From Caryophanales bacterium UBA4869 (GTDB taxonomy: Bacteria > Bacillota_I > Bacilli_A > RFN20 > CAG-288), in contig DHDT01000009.1 of assembly GCA_002399505.1 (NCBI GenBank), positions 1-12,787 on the forward strand: a stretch of DNA of 12,787 nucleotides, read 5' to 3'. How positions within the stretch are numbered: the first letter of the stretch is position 1; every line of letters starts with the position of its first letter. Position numbers and translations under genes: made by a program. Under the pieces are notes generated by a model. It searched no databases. It worked only from the letters and a program-made list of their open reading frames with translations, and was not told the origin of the DNA. Shown one piece after another: positions 7,072 to 12,787 of this stretch.

Positions 7072-8955
7072 TTACTTGTTGTCGTCTTTCTTCTCTTCGA
7101 AAGTAGCATCGACGACATGAGGATCATTGGGATCCTTCTTGGTCTCTTCGGTATTGGGAGTAGCATTGCTTCCGGCATTAGAGGTGGAGTTATTGGCAGT
7201 GGACTGAGCCTGAGCCTGGTAGACCTGATTAGCAGCCTGCTGGAGCTGAGTGATCTTGCTTCTGACAGCATCGAGGTCGTTCTTATCGAGATCAGCCTTG
7301 ATTTCATCTCTGATCTTCATAGCACTTTCCTTGGTCTTCTCATCGACAGGATGATCTTTATCGTTCATCTGCTTATCGATGGAATCAATCAAAGTCTGAG
7401 CTTCGTTTCTGGTGTCGACATCAGCCTTTCTCTTATCATCATCCGTCTTATGGGCTTCAGCCTCTTTGACCATCTTATCGATTTCTTCTTTGGAGAGACC
7501 GGTGGAGTTGGAGATAGTGATGTGCTGTTCCTGATTGGTATCTAAGTCTTTGGCGGAAACGGAGACAATACCGTTGACATCGATAGAGAAGGTGACCTGA
7601 ATACGAGGCTCACCGCGACGGGCAGGACGGATTCCTTCTAACTTGAATCTGCCTAAGAACTTATTGTCCTGAGCCATCGGACGTTCACCCTGGTAAATCT
7701 GAATTTCGACACCGGGCTGATTGTCTTCGGCAGTAGAGAATACCTGTTGACGGGTGGTAGGAATAGTGGTATTCCTGGGGATAAGGGCAGTCATGACACC
7801 GCCCAGTGTTTCAATGCCTAAGGTCAAAGGAGTGACATCGAGTAAGACGACGTCTTTGACGTCGCCGCGGATGACACCGCCTTGAATGGCGGCACCGACA
7901 GAGACGGCTTCATCAGGGTTGACAGACTGATTGGGCTTCTTGCCGTTATTGAGACGGGTAACTAAATCGACAACAGCCGGCATACGGGTAGAACCGCCGA
8001 CTAAGATGATATCATCCAAGTCAGTGACTGAAAGCTTGGCATCAGCTAAGGACTTTTCAAAAGGAGTACGGCAGCGATCAAGAAGATCACTGGTGATATC
8101 CTGGAATTTAGCTCTGGTCAAAGTGGTTTCAAAGTTGACAGGGGCTCCATCCTTGAATCCGATATAAGGCAAGGAGATGATAGTCTGAACCTGAGAAGAG
8201 AGATTGATCTTGGCCTTTTCGGCTTCATCTCTCAGTCTCTGGAGAGTAGGACGATCCTTGGCGTTGTTCTTGTCGATGTTGATACCGCACTGCTTGCTGA
8301 TTTCGGAGATCAGCCAATCCATGACGTGATGATCCCAATCATCGCCGCCTAAATTGGTGTCACCGGAAGTAGATAAGACTTCGAAGGTGCCATCTCCGAT
8401 ATCGAGAATTGAGACATCGAGAGTACCGCCGCCTAAATCGAAGACCATGATCTTTCCGCTCTTCTTGGAATCCATACCATAAGCCAAAGCGGCTGCGGTA
8501 GGTTCGGAGATGACACGGACAACATCAAGACCGGCGATAGTGCCGGCATTCTTGGTGGCACTTCTCTGATCATCATTGAAATAAGCAGGGCAGGTAATGA
8601 CAGCCTTTGAAACTGGATGTCCTAAATAAGCTTCGGCATAGCCCTTCATATAGGCTAAGACCTTAGCAGAGATCTGTTCAGGTGTGAAATCCTTGTTAAG
8701 ACACTCGACATGGGTCATAAATCTGGTTCCCATCTTTCTCTTGATTGATGAAACTGTATCAGGGTTAGTCAAAAGCATACGCTTGGCGGCATTGCCGACG
8801 ATTTCTTCGCCGTCAGCCTTGAACGAAACGACTGAAGGACATGTGTTGGTTCCTTCTGGTGAAGGAATGACCTTCACAGTCTGGTCGTCTTGCATATAAG
8901 AGACGACTGAGTTTGTAGTACCTAAATCAATTCCTAAGATTACTTCTTTTGCCAT
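7072..8955 (-). CDS. dnaK: Chaperone protein DnaK (Hsp70)
   Basis: ATP-driven chaperone of 627 residues. The nucleotide-binding domain shows the phosphate-1 loop GIDLGTTNS (8-16), [10 protein letters not shown] (122-131), [11 protein letters not shown] (150-160), [12 protein letters not shown] (173-184) and the adenosine motif [10 protein letters not shown] (319-328). The linker [10 protein letters not shown] (368-377) joins it to the peptide-binding domain (about 385-500), which is followed by the helical lid (about 500-580). The C-terminus is a Gln/Asn/Ser/Thr-rich flexible stretch (about 579-600) ending in the acidic [11 protein letters not shown] (611-621). The short stretch around 76-92 matches the compact Gram-positive form lacking the insertion found in proteobacterial DnaK. 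ATG at 8955 follows CGGAGG with a 10-nt gap and lies 23 nt after grpE. It works with the adjacent GrpE (nucleotide exchange) and DnaJ. Long open frames antisense to it are composition shadows. Confidence 0.99.
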   Translation of the reverse strand: MAKEVILGIDLGTTNSVVSYMQDDQTVKVIPSPEGTNTCPSVVSFKADGEEIVGNAAKRMLLTNPDTVSSIKRKMGTRFMTHVECLNKDFTPEQISAKVLAYMKGYAEAYLGHPVSKAVITCPAYFNDDQRSATKNAGTIAGLDVVRVISEPTAAALAYGMDSKKSGKIMVFDLGGGTLDVSILDIGDGTFEVLSTSGDTNLGGDDWDHHVMDWLISEISKQCGINIDKNNAKDRPTLQRLRDEAEKAKINLSSQVQTIISLPYIGFKDGAPVNFETTLTRAKFQDITSDLLDRCRTPFEKSLADAKLSVTDLDDIILVGGSTRMPAVVDLVTRLNNGKKPNQSVNPDEAVSVGAAIQGGVIRGDVKDVVLLDVTPLTLGIETLGGVMTALIPRNTTIPTTRQQVFSTAEDNQPGVEIQIYQGERPMAQDNKFLGRFKLEGIRPARRGEPRIQVTFSIDVNGIVSVSAKDLDTNQEQHITISNSTGLSKEEIDKMVKEAEAHKTDDDKRKADVDTRNEAQTLIDSIDKQMNDKDHPVDEKTKESAMKIRDEIKADLDKNDLDAVRSKITQLQQAANQVYQAQAQSTANNSTSNAGSNATPNTEETKKDPNDPHVVDATFEEKKDDNK

Positions 8956-8978
8956 AATGGTTTTCCTCCGGTAATTTA

Positions 8979-9635
8979 TTACTTCTTTTCATCTTTCTTC
9001 GTATCGTCTTTCTTCTCTTCTTTCTTCTCGGCTTTCTTGGTGACTAAGACACAGGCAGGTCTGATAAGGTGGTCATATAATTTGTATCCCTTAAAGCAGG
9101 TGTCAGCGACAAAGTCATCATTTTCTCCCTCGACTGTAGCAAATGGTTCCATCGTATTGGGATCGAACTTATCGCCTTTTGCAGGATCGATGACAGTGAC
9201 GTTAAGCTGCTGCATGACATTGAGAAGCTTGTTGTGAGTCATCACCATTCCGTCATAGTAGCTTTTGATATTGGGATCGGTTGGCACTTTCTTCAATACC
9301 GTATCGAATCCGTTTAAGGCAGGAATGAGTTCTTCGACAAATTTCTGCTGAGCATATTTCTTGAAGTCTTCGCTTTCTCTCTGAACTTGTTTTCTGGTAT
9401 TGGCCATATCGGCATAGACACCATAATACTTGTTCTTCCAGTCTTCGACTTGCTTCTCGTTTTCATCAGCTTTCTTGTCGGCTTCTTCAAACTTCTTTTC
9501 AGCCTCTTCGTATTTCTTTTTGAAAGTTTCAAGTTCTTCCTGAAGCTTTTTTACTTCCGGAGATACTTTGATATCCTCATTGATTGGCTCTTTCTTTTCT
9601 TCTTTTACTTCTTCATTCTTTTTTTCTTCACTCAT
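8979..9635 (-). CDS. grpE: Nucleotide exchange factor GrpE
   Basis: Releases ADP from DnaK to drive its cycle, acting as a homodimer. The 218 residues comprise a highly charged N-terminus (1-25), a long Lys/Glu coiled coil (about 26-100, including [20 protein letters not shown]), the GrpE core with [10 protein letters not shown] (78-87) and [12 protein letters not shown] (100-111), and the C-terminal beta domain with [16 protein letters not shown] (155-170). In that last signature MEP stands where many GrpE proteins have HEA; the surrounding residues are normal. An unusual Lys/Glu/Asp tail (200-218) extends past the core. Start: ATG at 9635 after AGGAGG with a 9-nt gap. It overlaps the hrcA stop by 4 nt (ATGA), which indicates translational coupling. 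Confidence 0.97.
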   Translation of the reverse strand: MSEEKKNEEVKEEKKEPINEDIKVSPEVKKLQEELETFKKKYEEAEKKFEEADKKADENEKQVEDWKNKYYGVYADMANTRKQVQRESEDFKKYAQQKFVEELIPALNGFDTVLKKVPTDPNIKSYYDGMVMTHNKLLNVMQQLNVTVIDPAKGDKFDPNTMEPFATVEGENDDFVADTCFKGYKLYDHLIRPACVLVTKKAEKKEEKKDDTKKDEKK

Positions 9636-10762
9636 TTTCTTTGGCCTCCTTTTCTTTTGTGGTTACTAGTCTTCTTATCGTTCTTTTTAGGAGTTATATT
9701 CTCCGGCTCTGATACGGGGACCAGGGCATTCTTGTTGACGTCTGAGGAAACGGTGAAGTATCGATCCAACATATAGGAGACATATTCCAGAGCTGAGAGA
9801 ATTTTCTTGTAGTCCATTCTCTTTGGCCCGACTATCGCAATCTGATCTTTGTCGGTCAGCTTCTTGGAGACGATGGCTAAGTCTCCTAAGCTATCGTTGG
9901 TGAATCCAATATTTACAGAACCGATGTCATCAGTGGTGAAGATATCGTGCTGTATCTTATCGGGATTCTCTAAGGCTTCGACAGCGTTCATGAATGCTTT
10001 GGAGTCATTGTGGAATTCAGGTAGGGAGAGAAGATTCTTCTGACCGTAGACCTTGAATCTCTTCTGAGCGAAGCTCATCAGAGCGGATAAGAAGGACTGC
10101 ATGATGACATCACCGCTTTTACCCAGGGTCTTTGCCATAACTGGTTCAAGAGAACGGACTTTTGACAACAGATCGCTGATTTTAGTTCCGTTTAGTCTTT
10201 CATTCATCAGGTGGAAGGCAGAAGCGAGGTTTTCATAAGTCAGCCCTTTGTCTTTATCGAGAACAAAGGTCTTTTTCTCAACATATCCCGAATCAGTGAT
10301 GAAGATACCTAAGACCGTATTTTCCGTAATCCTTATCAGCTGAGCAGATACCAGACTCTCTTCTTCGGCTTTGGGACCTAAGACGACAGTCGCCATCTTT
10401 GTCAGTTCTGATAAGAGTTCACATGATTTTCCCAATACGTCTTCGATAGACTGAGTCTTTGAGCTCAGTGCTCTCTGGAATTCTCTCTGGAATTCCATAT
10501 CGACACTGTTCATCAGAGAATCACCATCTAGATGATCGAGATAATACTGGTAGCCTTTGGCAGAAGGGACACGACCTGAGGAAACATGCGTTTTCTCAAT
10601 CAGTCCTTCTTTTTCAAGAACGACCATCGTATTTCGGATAGTGGCGGAGGAACAGGCTAAATGATAATTATCTAAAAGAGTGGCGGAACCGATTGGTTCA
10701 GCTGTCTTGATGAACTCTTCAACGATACATTTGAGTATCTGGTCTTTGCGATTGAGGTTCAT
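9632..10762 (-). CDS. hrcA: Heat-inducible transcription repressor HrcA
   Basis: DNA-binding repressor that holds CIRCE operators when not stressed; GroEL assists its folding in known systems. From ATG at 10762 it has 376 residues. Visible are the winged-helix N-terminus (TAEPIGS at 20-26, SSATIRN at 38-44, GRVPSAKGYQYYLD at 63-76), a GAF-like dimerisation core and the conserved GPKRMDY (312-318). A frame open from TTG at 10789 is longer, but that start lies inside an operator and has no ribosome site. ATG at 10762 has GGAGG 5 nt upstream and gives the usual N-terminus MNLNRKDQIL. A basic Lys/Asn-rich tail (about 353-376) exceeds the usual length of about 340 residues. It is first in the operon and overlaps grpE by 4 nt. 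Two CIRCE-like sites lie directly upstream, implying autoregulation. Confidence 0.97.
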   Translation of the reverse strand: MNLNRKDQILKCIVEEFIKTAEPIGSATLLDNYHLACSSATIRNTMVVLEKEGLIEKTHVSSGRVPSAKGYQYYLDHLDGDSLMNSVDMEFQREFQRALSSKTQSIEDVLGKSCELLSELTKMATVVLGPKAEEESLVSAQLIRITENTVLGIFITDSGYVEKKTFVLDKDKGLTYENLASAFHLMNERLNGTKISDLLSKVRSLEPVMAKTLGKSGDVIMQSFLSALMSFAQKRFKVYGQKNLLSLPEFHNDSKAFMNAVEALENPDKIQHDIFTTDDIGSVNIGFTNDSLGDLAIVSKKLTDKDQIAIVGPKRMDYKKILSALEYVSYMLDRYFTVSSDVNKNALVPVSEPENITPKKNDKKTSNHKRKGGQRK

Positions 10763-10767
10763 TCCAT

Positions 10768-10772
10768 CCTCC
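10768..10772 (-). promoter_or_regulatory. Ribosome binding site deciding the hrcA start
   Basis: GGAGG on the coding strand lies 5 nt before ATG 10762 and ends 1 nt from the proximal operator (which begins at 10774). It rules in favour of this ATG over the upstream ATG at 10774, which overlaps the site itself, and over TTG at 10789. Confidence 0.85.
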
Positions 10773-10773
10773 A

Positions 10774-10799
10774 TTAGCACTCTTTTCAAAAAGTGCTAT
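10774..10799 (-). promoter_or_regulatory. Proximal CIRCE-like operator of hrcA (imperfect, 8-nt spacer)
   Basis: On the + strand TTAGCACTC (10774-10782) matches the CIRCE left half 9 of 9. AAGTGCTAT (10791-10799) matches the right half GAGTGCTAA at 7 of 9. The spacer is 8 nt instead of the canonical 9. It overlaps the predicted start point at about 10797 and lies within the 5' leader. Confidence 0.75.
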
Positions 10800-10803
10800 T
10801 GAT

Positions 10804-10831
10804 ATTATATAACAGGTTTTAGCAATTTCAA
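10804..10831 (-). promoter_or_regulatory. Promoter of the hrcA-grpE-dnaK-dnaJ operon
   Basis: On the - strand TTGAAA (10831-10826, 5 of 6 matches to consensus), a 16-nt spacer and a perfect TATAAT (10809-10804). The predicted start is near 10797, giving a leader of about 35 nt. The -35 lies inside the distal CIRCE and the start lies inside the proximal one, so a bound repressor would block polymerase. No alternative sigma-factor site was recognised. Confidence 0.82.
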
Positions 10832-10845
10832 GTATTGAGTGCTAA
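10819..10845 (-). promoter_or_regulatory. Distal CIRCE operator of hrcA (canonical 9-nt spacer)
   Basis: On the + strand TTAGCAATT (10819-10827, 7 of 9), a 9-nt spacer and GAGTGCTAA (10837-10845, 9 of 9). This is the HrcA-binding consensus TTAGCACTC-N9-GAGTGCTAA with two mismatches. It covers the -35 box of the operon promoter. Confidence 0.88.
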
Positions 10846-10871
10846 ATATTACAAAAACCTCTTACATCTCC

Positions 10872-10901
10872 CGCGCACGCGCGCGTATGCGCATGCGTAT
10901 A
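10872..10901. repeat. 30-bp alternating purine/pyrimidine tract (Z-DNA-prone)
   Basis: From C10872 to A10901 every base alternates pyrimidine and purine, mostly CG and CA/TG steps. It includes the self-complementary ACGCGCGCGT (10877-10886) and ATGCGCAT (10887-10894). It stands in AT-rich intergenic DNA between two divergent genes. No coding frame uses it. Confidence 0.85.
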
Positions 10902-10949
10902 AGATATGGATATATTCATTCATCATCTGCGGAATACGAACAATTCATA

Positions 10950-10992
10950 ACCAAAGAGGAAAACAATGAGGAAAGGTGTTTCCCTCTTTGGT
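10950..10992 (+). promoter_or_regulatory. Long stem-loop in the leader of the esterase lipoprotein gene
   Basis: A 10-bp perfect stem (10950-10959 ACCAAAGAGG with 10983-10992 CCTCTTTGGT), then one mismatch, then 5 more pairs (AAACA 10961-10965 / TGTTT 10977-10981). It lies 45 nt before the esterase ATG. No T-run follows on either strand, so it is not an ordinary terminator. It could be a protein operator or an mRNA structure. Confidence 0.65.
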
Positions 10993-11004
10993 AGGATAAA
11001 TTAA
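10966..11004 (+). CDS. Possible 12-residue leader peptide ORF
   Basis: ATG at 10966 to TAA at 11004 would encode MRKGVSLFGRIN. GAGG at 10956-10959 lies 6 nt before it and sits in the left arm of the stem-loop at 10950-10992, so translation of the peptide and folding of the stem would exclude each other. There are no repeated regulatory codons. An ORF this short can arise by chance. Confidence 0.2.
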   Translation: MRKGVSLFGRIN

Positions 11005-11024
11005 CATTTGCTATCTATCTAGGT

Positions 11025-11030
11025 AAAGGA
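11025..11030 (+). promoter_or_regulatory. Ribosome binding site of the esterase lipoprotein gene
   Basis: AAAGGA lies 7 nt before ATG 11038. I could not find a convincing promoter between 10846 and 11025: -10-like AT-rich hexamers occur, but without a -35 at proper spacing. Confidence 0.75.
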
Positions 11031-11037
11031 ACAGCTT

Positions 11038-12183
11038 ATGAAAATACAGTTTAGAAAAGTCTTGAACGTTTTGTCTCTTGCTTTATTGGTTTCCTGTAGG
11101 ACAAAAGAAAGCAATCTGACAAATATAACCTCTTCTTCTCTGTCTTCTTCTTCTGCTGATATCTATATTGAAAAAAAGTGTGAAATACTCGATAATCTCG
11201 ATTATTTCAATATTCAAGGCCGTTATCAGCTTTTAGAAACAGGTATTTCAGCAGATTATTCCGGTTCTTCTATTGAATTTAAGGCCGACTGCAAAGGAAA
11301 AGTCAGTATTAATGTCAAAAGCGAGATCAACCGCTATGACGATTCTGCGGAAGGAAAGAGAGGACTGACTCTTTTCTCAGTGTTTGTTGATGGAGTGAGA
11401 ACCAAGAAGAATGTTGAAGTTGACAACAAAACTGAGGATATCGTCTTGGCTTCTGATTTGGAAGCCGGCCTTCACACTTTCAAGTTCGTTCGACAGACTA
11501 ATGTCTATATGTCTCAGTGTTCGATAAACTATCTTACTTATAGCGGAGTACTTGAGAAAAGCCAGAAGAACAGTAAATATATCGAGTTTATCGGTGATTC
11601 CTATACGACAGGCTATAGTCTTCAGGGTGTTAAAGAAGGCGGCGGATATGATTCAAGCTATGATGATCCTCTTGATGCCTACGCTTATACCGCGGCTATG
11701 AAGCTGAAAGCCGATTATCAGCTTTCAGCTTTCTCAGGTGCCGGTTTTGCCTATGGCTACACGCCTTTCACTGTTCCTTATGTTTACGGCTATCAGAACT
11801 ATTTCAGAAGCAATGATACTTTTCAGCCTGACTTGGTACCTGATCTCATCGTCATTAACCTTGGCACAAATGACGTTTCTCAGGTAGGGTTTGATAACAA
11901 TCATGCCGAAATCGAAGAAGGAGTCAGAAAACTAGTCGATGCCACCTATGACGCCTATGGGTCTTATCGTCCTTTGATTTTCTGCACTGATGAAACTCAT
12001 GAGAACAACGACAGCGTCATCAGGGAAGCAATGGACACATTGCTTCCTGATGTCCCTTATAAATTTGTTTCCCTCACTACCAATAATCATGCTAACAACT
12101 ATCATCCGGATGCATCCTGCGGTCATATTCAGGGAGAAGAGCTTTCTGAAGCAATAAAAGAATACTTACCTGATGTTTTTTAA
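11038..12183 (+). CDS. Secreted SGNH-fold esterase lipoprotein, carbohydrate esterase family 2-like
   Basis: Predicted exported esterase of 381 residues, probably removing acetyl groups from polysaccharide. The N-terminus is a short lipoprotein signal (basic MKIQFRK, a hydrophobic stretch, lipobox LVSC with Cys20), then a Ser/Thr-rich tether (about 29-39). Residues about 45-170 form a beta-rich domain like the N-terminal jelly roll of CE2 enzymes. The catalytic SGNH domain (about 179-380) shows GDS with nucleophile Ser188, SGAGFAYGY (234-242, oxyanion Gly), LGTND (275-279, Asn278) and the catalytic His356 in NNYHPDASCGH. The DxxH Asp is replaced by Asn353; some CE2 members work with a Ser-His dyad. 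Start: ATG 11038 with AAAGGA 7 nt upstream. It stands alone, divergent from the heat-shock operon. The substrate is inferred from the family only. Confidence 0.85.
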   Translation: MKIQFRKVLNVLSLALLVSCRTKESNLTNITSSSLSSSSADIYIEKKCEILDNLDYFNIQGRYQLLETGISADYSGSSIEFKADCKGKVSINVKSEINRYDDSAEGKRGLTLFSVFVDGVRTKKNVEVDNKTEDIVLASDLEAGLHTFKFVRQTNVYMSQCSINYLTYSGVLEKSQKNSKYIEFIGDSYTTGYSLQGVKEGGGYDSSYDDPLDAYAYTAAMKLKADYQLSAFSGAGFAYGYTPFTVPYVYGYQNYFRSNDTFQPDLVPDLIVINLGTNDVSQVGFDNNHAEIEEGVRKLVDATYDAYGSYRPLIFCTDETHENNDSVIREAMDTLLPDVPYKFVSLTTNNHANNYHPDASCGHIQGEELSEAIKEYLPDVF

Positions 12184-12309
12184 TATTGCTGATAATAAGT
12201 ATAAATCTATACATAACAAATCCTATCATTGCTGTTTTTAAGACCTGATAATCCAGTGTAAACTTGTGTATTATCATTTGCTTTATTGCTTCCTATATTG
12301 AACATACAG

Positions 12310-12420
12310 ATGATGTCTTTAAGGATAAAAGACTATCTGTCTGTTCTTATAGACAACTTGGAAGACAAAGGATATATAAGAAAAGATGAATCTGACTTTT
12401 ATTTTCTATCAGACAATTAA
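12310..12420 (+). CDS. Doubtful 36-residue ORF, possible remnant of a winged-helix regulator
   Basis: ATG ATG at 12310-12315 to TAA at 12420, with the frame open back to 12262. The peptide contains YLSVLIDNLEDKGYIRKDE, which resembles the recognition-helix-to-wing part of MarR-type regulators (a helix ending in LE.KGYI.R). There is no ribosome site before it and it is far too short for such a protein. It may be a decayed fragment or a chance frame. Confidence 0.25.
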   Translation: MMSLRIKDYLSVLIDNLEDKGYIRKDESDFYFLSDN

Positions 12421-12508
12421 AAAAGAAGACTGAATAAAGAAAAGAAGATTCTTCCTGTTTAATTTAGATCGGATGTATATATAGATATATAGGTACAGGT
12501 TTTTATCT

Positions 12509-12548
12509 GTGCTTTCTTTTTATTTGAAGAACAGAGGATAAAAAGCAC
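12509..12548. repeat. Short stem-loop in the 3' intergenic region
   Basis: GTGCTTT (12509-12515) pairs with AAAGCAC (12542-12548) around a 26-nt loop; an alternative pairing of TTTTTAT with ATAAAAA is also possible. There is no adjacent T-run in either direction. It is 10 nt before the larger inverted repeat. Confidence 0.45.
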
Positions 12549-12558
12549 GGCTGATTAT

Positions 12559-12633
12559 AGGAAAAGAGGCTTTTAATCATGAAAATAATATTTCCTAGAT
12601 GATGGTTTGCTTTTCTTAAAAGCCTCTTTTCCT
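12559..12633. repeat. 18-bp perfect inverted repeat around a 39-nt loop
   Basis: Left arm 12559-12576 (AGGAAAAGAGGCTTTTAA) is exactly complementary to the right arm 12616-12633. GAAAA (12581-12585) can add a further helix with TTTTC (12611-12615). TTAT occurs just outside the left arm (12555-12558) and one base beyond the right arm (12635-12638). It could be a small hairpin element, a strong RNA stem-loop or an imperfect terminator. Confidence 0.75.
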
Positions 12634-12787
12634 GTTATGTATTTATATCTTGAAATAGTAAGAATAGTTAAAAACAGCGACTAAATAGGGCAAAAACAGG
12701 ATTCTTGAATAATTTGAAGAACTCTAAAAATTGATGAAATCGGGAAAATTTCGGTAAAAGCTGTAGAATTAACATATATGTAAGTAA

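Larger units (their letters stand above)
12184..12787. other. 604-bp AT-rich region without a convincing gene
   Basis: Downstream of the esterase gene all six frames are closed by frequent stops. I see weak AT hairpins (for example GTATA 12199-12203 / TATAC 12208-12212), the 36-codon ORF at 12310-12420, an A/T-only alternation near 12476-12491 and the two stem-loops at 12509-12548 and 12559-12633. CCTGT (12454-12458) / ACAGG (12495-12499) before TTTTT is a weak terminator candidate. The stretch 12640-12787 holds nothing I can name. Confidence 0.7.

Noticed and set aside
7063..7545. 160-codon open frame on the + strand opposite the 3' part of dnaK, giving a very hydrophobic Leu/Ile/Ser-rich peptide
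   Set aside because: It is the antisense shadow of a charged Lys/Asp/Glu-rich coding stretch; such frames are regularly open by codon composition. No ribosome site is seen and dnaK is certain.
9387..9776. 129-codon hydrophobic frame on the + strand opposite grpE/hrcA, looking like a membrane protein
   Set aside because: The poly-Phe/Leu content is the mirror of the GAA/AAG-rich Glu/Lys codons of the GrpE coiled coil. No start signal.
10763..10789. Longer hrcA start at TTG 10789
   Set aside because: It overlaps the proximal operator, lies only about 8 nt from the predicted transcript start and has no ribosome site; ATG 10762 has GGAGG at good spacing.
10872..10901. GC-rich alternating tract as an intrinsic terminator for a gene reading through the intergenic region
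   Set aside because: No T-run follows on either strand and no gene ends nearby; both flanking genes read away from it.
12092..12277. 61-codon frame on the - strand at the esterase 3' end
   Set aside because: Mostly antisense to the esterase gene; no start signal and no recognisable motif.
12720..12787. TAGAAT at 12764-12769 as a promoter for a gene beyond the right edge
   Set aside because: No acceptable -35 at 16-18 nt spacing; the nearest TTGATG is 27 nt upstream.

Overview
The window looks like a chromosomal segment of a low-to-moderate GC Bacillota, probably a gut-type Bacilli lineage. This is inferred from four things: the hrcA-grpE-dnaK-dnaJ gene order with CIRCE operators, a DnaK whose nucleotide-binding domain is compact as in Gram-positive bacteria, strong AGGAGG-type ribosome sites, and a full-length phosphoketolase. 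TGG encodes Trp and TGA acts as a stop (hrcA ends in TGA), so the standard bacterial code applies and this is not a Mycoplasma-type code. No phage, IS transposase, CRISPR array, rRNA or tRNA was seen.

Left part, + strand (1-3422): the C-terminal part of a hybrid sensor kinase (ATPase domain plus receiver) is cut by the window edge. After 68 nt comes a complete xylulose-5-phosphate/fructose-6-phosphate phosphoketolase, which ends at a clear intrinsic terminator. Middle part, - strand (3466-5700): an M29-family metal-dependent aminopeptidase lies downstream of a PF13350-type tyrosine/serine phosphatase. The pair is closed by a bidirectional terminator. The phosphatase has a near-consensus promoter so close to its ATG that the mRNA is probably leaderless.

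Core, - strand (5780-10845): a complete class I heat-shock operon hrcA-grpE-dnaK-dnaJ, with a terminator after dnaJ and a strong GC-rich hairpin between dnaK and dnaJ. Its single recognisable promoter is bracketed by two CIRCE-like operators. HrcA binds CIRCE and represses the operon, while DnaK, DnaJ and GrpE form the ATP-driven folding cycle, so the operon holds its own repressor and the chaperone team it controls.

Right part, + strand (10850-12787): a divergent intergenic region contains a 30-bp strictly alternating purine/pyrimidine (Z-DNA-prone) tract and a long stem-loop. It is followed by a secreted SGNH/CE2-like esterase lipoprotein. The last 600 bases are AT-rich and hold no convincing gene: one 36-codon ORF of doubtful status, a short stem-loop, and an 18-bp perfect inverted repeat around a 39-nt loop. 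I found no clearly new multi-gene system. The most unusual signals are regulatory: the double CIRCE, the leaderless promoter, the dnaK-dnaJ hairpin, the Z-DNA tract and the two unexplained long stem-loops.
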